The notes under the pieces are model-generated. The model did no database searches. It was not told the origin of the DNA and worked only from the letters and a program-made list of their open reading frames with translations. 29,844 nt of DNA from DASQPE01 sp964519805 (lineage in GTDB: Bacteria > Gemmatimonadota > Gemmatimonadetes > Gemmatimonadales > GWC2-71-9), in contig CAZFKN010000030.1 in assembly GCA_964519805.1 (NCBI GenBank), positions 1 to 29,844 on the forward strand. Direction: 5' to 3'. How positions within the stretch are numbered: position 1 is the first letter of the stretch; every line of letters starts with the position of its first letter. Position numbers and translations under genes: made by a program. Below, one piece after another: positions 18,019 to 23,676 of this stretch.

Positions 18019-18667
18019 GCGGTTCCTCCTCCGACTTGGTTACCGCGGGGTAGCCGCCGAGCAGGAACCGGAACGCGCGCCCGTTCCCGTCGGTGTTGTA
18101 CTTCGCGCTCAGGCCCGCCAGCGTCGTCGTCACTTCCTCGGTAAACGCGGCCCGGTCCGCCGCCGACTTGAACCGCACGTCCGTCTCGACGGCAAGCGTG
18201 GCAAGGGGCTTGCCCGCGCGATCCGCCCGGGCACGCAGCGAGGCGAGATCGCGGAGAGCCCGGGCAACCGCGGTGATCAGGTAGGCGGCAGAGAAACGAT
18301 CACGAGCGTCTCCCGTTGGTGAATCGGTGCCGAGCACGCCCAGCACTTCGGGGCTGATCAGATATGAGCGTGCCGACGCCCGCATGACGCGCTCGGTGCA
18401 GTTGCCCTTGCGGCGTTCCTCGACGAGCTCGACCAGGCCCGCCTTCTCCAGCTCCCGAAGGTGGTAATTCACCCGCTGCCGCGTCATGCCGACCTGGTCG
18501 GCCACGCCCGCGGCGGAAGCCGGGCGCGCGAGGGCGGCCAGCAGGCGAACGCGATCGGGGTTGAGCAACGCGGCCGCTTGTGCGGCGCCGCGCAGAACCT
18601 GTACCCCCTCGACCCGAGGCGCGGCATCCGCTACGGCGGCCGGCCGGGCGGCGCCTCGGCTACGCAT
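18008..18667 (-). CDS. ArsR-type winged helix-turn-helix transcriptional regulator
   Basis: The product has 219 residues. The ATG at 18667 is chosen because AAGGA lies 7 nt upstream; the in-frame ATG at 18682 has no such site. The winged HTH reads LLNPDRVRLLAALARPASAAGVADQVGMTRQRVNYHLRELEKAGLVELVEER in consecutive helices, typical of ArsR/HTH_20 regulators. No cysteine-based metal site is visible (one Cys only, in KGNCTER). The C-terminal half (FSAAYLITAVARALRDLASL, FTEEVTTTLAGLSAKY) resembles the accessory part of regulators paired with AHSA1 proteins. It overlaps both neighbours (8 bp and 11 bp) and probably controls the cassette. Confidence 0.9.
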   Translation of the reverse strand: MRSRGAARPAAVADAAPRVEGVQVLRGAAQAAALLNPDRVRLLAALARPASAAGVADQVGMTRQRVNYHLRELEKAGLVELVEERRKGNCTERVMRASARSYLISPEVLGVLGTDSPTGDARDRFSAAYLITAVARALRDLASLRARADRAGKPLATLAVETDVRFKSAADRAAFTEEVTTTLAGLSAKYNTDGNGRAFRFLLGGYPAVTKSEEEPHGS

Positions 18668-19091
18668 CGAGCCGTCCTTCATAGGGAACCGTTTCTCCGT
18701 ACTCCAGAGCGCGGCGAAGGATCCGCAGGTACATCGCCCAGCAGTAGCACGAGATCCGCCAGTGCTCGTTGGGGACGGGCCAGCCGACGTGCTGGAACCG
18801 GACCTGGGTCCGGTCACCGTGCCCCTCGAGCCGAAAGCCGACGCGGGTGCCCAGCCAGTCCTGGTCCGCTTTGACGATCTCAAGCTCGAACTCCACCGGC
18901 GCGGAGGCCCGGCTCACTCGCGCCCGCCAGTCGTGGTCGGGCCCGAACCAGAGCACGAATTCCTCGCCCTCGACCGCGCGGCCGCTGGAGCGCTTGGTCC
19001 ACCAGGCGTCGAGCCCGCGAGGCGTGCTGACCGCGTCGTAGACCCGCTCCCGCGGGGCCTTGATGAGGAAGTCATGGTAGATGTCGGCCAT
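18660..19091 (-). CDS. SRPBCC (AHSA1-like) domain protein
   Basis: The product has 143 residues, the normal single-domain length. The ATG at 19091 follows GGAGG at a spacing of 8; a longer frame upstream to 19157 lacks support. It begins MADIYHDFLIKAPRERVYDA, then LDAWWTKRSSGRAVEGEEF, and ends with VRFQHVGWPVPNEHWRISCY, the standard AHSA1 sequence pattern of a Bet v1-like hydrophobic-ligand fold. It is the first gene of the SRPBCC-ArsR-SRPBCC cassette and overlaps the regulator gene by 8 bp. Confidence 0.9.
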   Translation of the reverse strand: MADIYHDFLIKAPRERVYDAVSTPRGLDAWWTKRSSGRAVEGEEFVLWFGPDHDWRARVSRASAPVEFELEIVKADQDWLGTRVGFRLEGHGDRTQVRFQHVGWPVPNEHWRISCYCWAMYLRILRRALEYGETVPYEGRLDA

Positions 19092-19128
19092 TGGGTGGGC
19101 CTCCGTGGGGGATGCGGGGTCGCGATCC

Positions 19129-19175
19129 ACGCTATCACCGACAATAGTTCTTGTCAAGACATGTAGCAGTGTCGG
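19129..19175 (-). promoter_or_regulatory. Candidate promoter and operator of the SRPBCC-ArsR cassette
   Basis: On the minus strand a perfect -35 hexamer TTGACA (19157-19152) is followed 17 bp later by TAGCGT (19134-19129), a weak -10. The -35 lies inside the palindrome TGTC-AA-GACA (19152-19161). Outer arms CCGACA (19138-19143) and TGTCGG (19170-19175) enclose the whole region symmetrically at about 9-bp offsets. Such nested dyads over a -35 suit an ArsR-type repressor. The site lies in the 136-bp divergent spacer and could also affect the DUF4349 gene. Confidence 0.45.
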
Positions 19176-19227
19176 CGTGCAAGGGCGCTACGCTCCCGCA
19201 TCTCCCTCCGACCCCAAGGAGGGATTC

Positions 19228-20136
19228 ATGCGCACGACACAGGCGATCTGGCTCGCACTGGCCCTTTCCACCCTGGCCTGCCACCAAAGCCCGGCACCCC
19301 CGCACGAAGGCCCGCGGCAGGACGGCCGCGTTCTCGCCGAGTCGAAGCTGCAGCTCAGCAGGCAACAGCGCGCGCCGGGCGCGGCCGCGACGGACGAGGC
19401 TCTCACCGGCAGCGCGTCGACCGCCGGCCAACAGTCTCCCAACCCGTTCGCCACGGGGTGGGACGACGATCCCACCGTGATGATCATCCGCACCGGAACC
19501 GCCAGCATCGGGATCGACTCGCTTGAGCCGGCGCTCGCTCGCGTCCGCGCGCTTGCCGCGCGGGTCGGCGGGTATGTCGCGAACACGGAGATCCAGGCAG
19601 GGGCCGCGCAATACCGTCAGGCGACCCTGGAGGTGAAGGTCCCCGCGACCCGATTCGACGATCTCGTCACCGGCCTCGACCCTCTCGGGAAGCTGGAATC
19701 GGTGAACGTGACCACGCAGGACGTCGGCGAGGAGTACGTGGACGTGAGCGCGCGGGTCACGAACTCCCGGCGGCTCGAGAGCCGTCTGATCGACCTGCTG
19801 GCCACGCGGACCGGCCGGCTTCAGGACGTGTTGACCGTCGAGCGTGAGCTGGCGCGCGTTCGGGAAGAGATCGAGCGCCACGAGGGACGGCTGCGCTACC
19901 TCAAGAGCCGGTCGGCGATGAGCTCGCTGTCCATTACCGTGCACGAGCCGTTGCCTGTCACGGGCCTAGACAACGTGCTGGTGCGGGCGTTCGAGCGGGC
20001 CTGGCGCAACTTCGTGGAGCTCGCCGCCGGCTTCATCGCCTCCCTCGGTGTGCTGGTGCCGCTCGTGGTTGCCGGAGGGACCGCGGTGTGGGGCATCCGG
20101 AGGTTCCGCCGCCCGGCGACGCCCCGAAGCCAGTGA
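19228..20136 (+). CDS. DUF4349 domain lipoprotein
   Basis: The product has 302 residues. The ATG at 19228 follows AAGGAGG with ideal spacing. The signal sequence MRTTQAIWLALALSTLACHQ ends in a lipobox-like TLAC, so Cys18 is the probable lipidated residue. After a low-complexity linker, the DUF4349 domain spans about 90-280. It includes TASIGIDSLEPALARVRALA, VGGYVANTEIQAG, LEVKVPATRFDDLVTGLDPL and VTTQDVGEEYVDVSARVTNS. A coiled coil (VERELARVREEIERHEGRL) and a C-terminal TM helix with a basic tail (GIRRFRRPATPRSQ) complete it. The function of DUF4349 is unknown; the family is envelope-associated. The stop codon lies in the first unit of the heptad array. Confidence 0.88.
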   Translation: MRTTQAIWLALALSTLACHQSPAPPHEGPRQDGRVLAESKLQLSRQQRAPGAAATDEALTGSASTAGQQSPNPFATGWDDDPTVMIIRTGTASIGIDSLEPALARVRALAARVGGYVANTEIQAGAAQYRQATLEVKVPATRFDDLVTGLDPLGKLESVNVTTQDVGEEYVDVSARVTNSRRLESRLIDLLATRTGRLQDVLTVERELARVREEIERHEGRLRYLKSRSAMSSLSITVHEPLPVTGLDNVLVRAFERAWRNFVELAAGFIASLGVLVPLVVAGGTAVWGIRRFRRPATPRSQ

Positions 20137-20202
20137 GAAGGGAGAAGTGAGAGGTGAGAGGCGCCGCAGTTGCCTTCTCACCTCTCACTTCTTACTTCTT
20201 AC
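20133..20202. repeat. Degenerate 7-bp repeat array with inverted half, locus 2
   Basis: Four 7-bp units of the type GTGAGAA/GTGAGAG (20133-20160) are followed by a 14-nt centre and four units of the inverse type TTCTCAC/TTCTTAC (20175-20202). The two halves can pair, with few mismatches and some G-U pairs, into a stem of about 28 bp. The TGA stop of the DUF4349 gene (20134-20136) is in the first unit. The last unit ends 8 bp before the bshB1 start codon. The minus strand has stops in all three frames; the sense strand has stops in two. Confidence 0.85.
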
Positions 20203-20210
20203 TGCTCATC

Positions 20211-20927
20211 ATGCCCACCGACATCCTCGCGATCGCTGCCCACCGGGACGACGTCGAGCTGACCTGCGCCGGGACGCTGCTCCGGGCCGCCGACGCAGGC
20301 TACCGAACCGCCATTCTCGACCTCACCGCGGGTGAGAGCGGAACCCACGGCAGCGCGGCACTTCGCGGCCGGGAAGCCGACGACGCCGCGAAGATCCTGC
20401 GCGTGGTCGAGCGTCGCAATGCCGGGCTGCCGGACGCGCATCTGACGAACAGCGAAGAGACCCGCCGGGTGGTCATCGAGCACATCCGCCACTTCGCGCC
20501 GCGCGTGGTCATCCTCCCCTTTGCGGTTGGCCGCCACCCGGATCATCGCGTCGCCTCCGAGCTGGGTCGGGACGCCTGCTATCTGGCGGGTCTCGCCCGC
20601 TACGAGGCGTCGGGTACGCCGCACCGGCCGCACAAGGTCTTGTACGCGCTGGCGTACCGAGAAGATCCGATCAAGCCTTCATTCGTGGTAGACATCACCG
20701 CCCAGTTCGAGCGCAAGCTCGCGGCCATCAAGTGCTATGCGAGCCAGTTCGACGGCGCGAAAGCGGCCGGCGAAATCTTCCCGACTGGCCGGGACCTCTA
20801 CTCGCTGGTCGAGACCCAGAACGCCCACTACGGCTCGCTCATCCGACGCCGCTATGGTGAGCCCTTCTTTACGCACGAGACGCTGGCGGTCGACGATGTC
20901 GTGAAGCTGGAGGTCCAGAGCATGTAA
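20211..20927 (+). CDS. bshB1: Bacillithiol biosynthesis deacetylase BshB1-like (PIG-L family)
   Basis: The product has 238 residues, the usual BshB1 length. It is a PIG-L/LmbE zinc deacetylase. BshB1 converts GlcNAc-malate to GlcN-malate in bacillithiol synthesis. The zinc-site motif near the N-terminus is AHRDDVEL (residues 10-17), where the family has AHPDD; the His and Asp ligands are kept. HPDH (109-112) supplies the further His ligand. BshB1-type features are TAGESGTHGSAALRGREADD, VVERRNAGLPDAHL, GTPHRPHKVLY, PSFVVDITAQFERKL and CYASQFDG. The frame extends upstream to 20154 through the repeat array, but the ATG at 20211 fits the family start. bshA and bshC are not in the window. Confidence 0.87.
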   Translation: MPTDILAIAAHRDDVELTCAGTLLRAADAGYRTAILDLTAGESGTHGSAALRGREADDAAKILRVVERRNAGLPDAHLTNSEETRRVVIEHIRHFAPRVVILPFAVGRHPDHRVASELGRDACYLAGLARYEASGTPHRPHKVLYALAYREDPIKPSFVVDITAQFERKLAAIKCYASQFDGAKAAGEIFPTGRDLYSLVETQNAHYGSLIRRRYGEPFFTHETLAVDDVVKLEVQSM

Positions 20928-20963
20928 GCTGCAGCCCCGCCGCCACGTGCTATCTTTCCCGCC

Positions 20964-22136
20964 ATGGAAACCGTCTACCTCGACCACGCCGCTACGACAC
21001 CCGTCCGCCCCGAGGTCCGGGATGCGATGCTGCCCTACTTGACCGGGGAGACGTTCGGCAATCCCTCGAGCGTGCACCGCTTCGGTCGAGCCGCGCGCGG
21101 CGGGCTGGAGCAGGCGCGCCGGCAGATCGCGCTCGCGCTTGGCGCCGAGTCGGTGCAGGTCTTCTTCACATCGGGCGGCACCGAGGCCGACAATCTGGCC
21201 GTGCTCGGGGCCGCCTTTGCCGCCAGGACCCGCGGGGCGCCGATGCGTGTGGCGGTCTCGGCCATCGAGCACAAGGCCGTGATGGCCGCGGCGCACGCGG
21301 TACACCGGCTCGGCGGCACCGAGGAGGCGTTGCGCGTCGGGCGGGATGGCGTCGTGGACCTCGCTGCGCTGGACGAGGCGCTCGCCGGACGCCCCGCGGT
21401 CGTTTCGGTCATGTGGGTGAACAACGAAACCGGCGTCATCCAGCCCGTCGCGGAAGTCGGGCGGCGGTGCCGCGCCGCGGGTGTCCTCTTCCACACCGAT
21501 GCCGTGCAGGCTTTCGGCAACGTCCCCGTCCGCTTCGCGGACCTCCCGTGCGACCTCCTCACGATCTCGGCGCACAAGGTCGGCGGGCCCAAGGGCGTCG
21601 GGGTCCTGCTCGTACGCGACCGGCGAGCGATCGAGCCCTTGATCCAGGGTGGCGGCCAGCAGGGTGGGCTCCGCTCCGGGACCGAGAACATCGCGGGTGC
21701 CGTCGGCTTCGGGCGTGCCGCCGAGCTGGCCGCGCGGGAGCAGCCGGAGCACGCGTGTCGCCTGGCGGGCTTGCGGAACCGGCTGGCCGAGCGGCTGACC
21801 GCCTCGCTGCCCGACCTCGTGGTGACGGCGGAACGGTCCGAGCGGGTGCCGCACATTCTCAACGTGTGCGTGCCCGGCGCCGACTCCGGCGCGCTGTTGA
21901 TGCATCTCGACCTTGCCGGGATTGCCGTGTCGAGCGGCTCGGCCTGCACCAGCGGTGCCACCGACCCGTCCCCGGTTCTGGTCGCCATGGGCATCCCGGC
22001 CAGCCTCGCCGCCTGCGCGATCCGCCTGAGCCTCGGCCGCGAGACGACGGAGTCCGACATCGAACGGGTCGCCGAGGTCTTCCCCGGAATCGTTGGCAAG
22101 GTCCGAGCGCTTGCCGGAGTGATGGCCCGTGCCTGA
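20964..22136 (+). CDS. Cysteine desulfurase (NifS/IscS type)
   Basis: The product has 390 residues, full length. It is a PLP-dependent class V aminotransferase fold enzyme that takes sulfur from cysteine as a persulfide. It has VYLDHAATTPVRPEV at the start, FTSGGTEADN (68-77), His103 in IEHKAV, NNETG (153-157), HTDAVQ, and the PLP lysine Lys205 in SAHKVGGPKG. The active-site loop SSGSACTSG holds the catalytic Cys328. Its end overlaps the mnmA start by 8 bp. This suggests it supplies sulfur to MnmA, as the YrvO/MnmA pair does in Bacillus; other roles such as Fe-S assembly are possible. Confidence 0.94.
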   Translation: METVYLDHAATTPVRPEVRDAMLPYLTGETFGNPSSVHRFGRAARGGLEQARRQIALALGAESVQVFFTSGGTEADNLAVLGAAFAARTRGAPMRVAVSAIEHKAVMAAAHAVHRLGGTEEALRVGRDGVVDLAALDEALAGRPAVVSVMWVNNETGVIQPVAEVGRRCRAAGVLFHTDAVQAFGNVPVRFADLPCDLLTISAHKVGGPKGVGVLLVRDRRAIEPLIQGGGQQGGLRSGTENIAGAVGFGRAAELAAREQPEHACRLAGLRNRLAERLTASLPDLVVTAERSERVPHILNVCVPGADSGALLMHLDLAGIAVSSGSACTSGATDPSPVLVAMGIPASLAACAIRLSLGRETTESDIERVAEVFPGIVGKVRALAGVMARA

Positions 22137-23184
22137 GCGCGTGCTGGTGGCCATGTCGGGCGGGGTGGACAGCTCCGTCGCGGCGGCGCGCCTCGTCGAG
22201 CAGGGTTACGACGTGGTAGGCGCAACGATGAAGCTCTTTTGCTACGGCGACTCGGTGCCCGACCGCCCCTGCTGCTCGCTGGACTCGATCGAGGACGCGC
22301 GCAGCGTGGCGCATACCCTCGGCATCCCGCACTACGTCCTCAATTTCGAAGACCGCTTCAATCTGCACGTCATCCGGAACTTCGTGGACGAATACAGTCG
22401 CGGCCGCACCCCGATTCCGTGCGTCCGGTGCAACTCGTTCACCAAGTTCCGCGATCTGCTCGCCCATGCCGACGCGCTCGACTGTCGCCATATCGCCACC
22501 GGTCACTACGCGGTCGCCCGCGACGGCGCGCTCTACCGGGGTCGTGACCCGCGGAAGGACCAGAGCTACTTCCTCTGGGGGATCAACCGCGCGGTGGTGG
22601 CGCGGATGCTCACCCCGGTAGGCGAGCTGACCAAGCAGGAGACTCGCGCGTACGCGCGCCGGCTCGGTCTGGTCACGGCGGACAAGAAAGAGTCGGTGGA
22701 GATCTGCTTCGTGCCGGACGACGACTACGCCGCGGTGCTCGAGCGCCATCTGCCGGCGGACGCCCCCGCCCTGTCACGCGGTGCCGTGGTCACGACGTCG
22801 GGCGAAGTGATCGGCGAGCACGAGGGCTTCGCTCGCTACACCGTGGGGCAGCGCCGCGGACTGCCCGGCGGATCACGGACGCCTCGCTACGTCGTGGCGA
22901 TCCGTCCGGACACGCGCGAGGTCGTCGTGGGCACCGCCGAGGAGTTGGGTGGACGCCGTGTTACACTCGAGGAGCTGAACTGGCTGGGCGATCCGCTCGA
23001 CCCCGACGATGCCTGCACCGTTCAGCTCCGCTATCGGGCCCCCGCGGTGCCGGCGACCGTGCTCGCTACCGGCGCGGTGCTCCGACTCGCCCTCGGTGAG
23101 CCGGTCCGGGCGATCACGCCCGGGCAGTCCGGCGTGCTCTACGGCCCGGGCGGCCGAGTGCTGGGCGGCGGGGTCATTGCCTGA
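22129..23184 (+). CDS. mnmA: tRNA-specific 2-thiouridylase MnmA
   Basis: The product has 351 residues from a GTG at 22129. MnmA adds the 2-thio group to U34 of Lys, Glu and Gln tRNAs using ATP and persulfide sulfur. It has the PP-loop VAMSGGVDSSVAAA (7-20), nucleophilic Cys101 in PCVRCNSFTKF, ATGHYA (124-128 region), KDQSYFLWGI (143-152) and the persulfide-carrying Cys193 in ESVEICFVPDDDY. A C-terminal beta-barrel domain starts near YTVGQRRGLPGG. An extra PCCS motif (48-50) follows the first strand-helix region. Translation is coupled to the upstream cysteine desulfurase by an 8-bp overlap. Confidence 0.96.
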   Translation: MPERVLVAMSGGVDSSVAAARLVEQGYDVVGATMKLFCYGDSVPDRPCCSLDSIEDARSVAHTLGIPHYVLNFEDRFNLHVIRNFVDEYSRGRTPIPCVRCNSFTKFRDLLAHADALDCRHIATGHYAVARDGALYRGRDPRKDQSYFLWGINRAVVARMLTPVGELTKQETRAYARRLGLVTADKKESVEICFVPDDDYAAVLERHLPADAPALSRGAVVTTSGEVIGEHEGFARYTVGQRRGLPGGSRTPRYVVAIRPDTREVVVGTAEELGGRRVTLEELNWLGDPLDPDDACTVQLRYRAPAVPATVLATGAVLRLALGEPVRAITPGQSGVLYGPGGRVLGGGVIA

Positions 23185-23230
23185 GCATGGTCGTGCCTTC
23201 GTGCCACTGTCACCCTAGCTGAGCGAGTCC

Positions 23231-23599
23231 ATGCGCCACATCCTCATTCGTCTGCTGATCAACGCAGTCGCCCTGTTCGCTGCCGTGAAGCTGATCCCGG
23301 GTATGCACTTCACCGGAGGGATCGGCCAGCTGTTGCTGGTCGCCTTCGTGTTCGGACTGGTGAACGCGGTGGTCCGCCCGATCCTGACGCTGCTCAGCTG
23401 CCCCCTCATCGTGGTCACACTCGGGCTCTTCCTGCTGGTGATCAACGCAGGGATGCTGTGGCTGACCTCGTGGCTGTCCACCCGGTTCGCCCTTGGCTTC
23501 CAGGTCGACGGGTTTCTTCCCGCGCTGCTTGGCGGCCTCGTGATCGGCGTCGTCAGCACGGTGCTCACCCTCTCCGTGGGCCGGGCGGCCGATGGCTAA
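23231..23599 (+). CDS. Phage holin family 4 / YvlD-like small membrane protein
   Basis: The product has 122 residues with four predicted TM helices. It begins MRHILIRLLINAVALFAAVK and contains VFGLVNAVVRPILTLLSCPL and VTLGLFLLVINAGMLWLTSW. It ends with a glycine-rich helix, GLVIGVVSTVLTLSVG. This pattern matches the widespread phage_holin_4_2/YvlD family. Despite the name, members are chromosomal inner-membrane proteins with no proven holin role. It starts 46 bp after mnmA and may be the last gene of that transcript. Confidence 0.88.
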   Translation: MRHILIRLLINAVALFAAVKLIPGMHFTGGIGQLLLVAFVFGLVNAVVRPILTLLSCPLIVVTLGLFLLVINAGMLWLTSWLSTRFALGFQVDGFLPALLGGLVIGVVSTVLTLSVGRAADG

Positions 23600-23616
23600 C
23601 CGCCGCTGCCACAATC

Positions 23617-23638
23617 CGTTACACGGTCGTTACACCGT
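23617..23638 (+). promoter_or_regulatory. PHO-box-like 11-bp direct repeats upstream of ppk1
   Basis: CGTTACACGGT (23617-23627) is directly followed by CGTTACACCGT (23628-23638), 10 of 11 bases identical. Tandem 11-bp units are the layout of PhoB/PhoP sites, and the GTTACAC core is close to known PHO-box cores. The site ends 38 bp before the start of a polyphosphate kinase gene, a classic phosphate-regulated target. The same bases also form an inverted repeat, CACGGT-(6 nt)-ACCGTG (23622-23639), so a hairpin or dyad operator is an alternative. Confidence 0.5.
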
Positions 23639-23664
23639 GAATTCCCGGCGGCGGACCCGTTGCG

Positions 23665-23670
23665 TACATT
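23665..23670 (+). promoter_or_regulatory. Candidate -10 of ppk1
   Basis: TACATT, with TG-CG just upstream, ends 6 bp before the GTG start codon of ppk1. No Shine-Dalgarno fits between it and the GTG, so the message may be leaderless. The PHO-box-like repeats would then be centred near -50. The hexamer match is moderate. Confidence 0.35.
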
Positions 23671-23676
23671 GAGACC

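Noticed and set aside
20679..22154. Minus-strand open frame of 491 codons opposite the cysteine desulfurase
   Set aside because: Fully antisense to an enzyme with intact catalytic motifs and without any recognisable features of its own.
23231..23599. Prophage remnant suggested by the holin-family label
   Set aside because: No other phage gene is near, and YvlD-like proteins are ordinary chromosomal membrane proteins.
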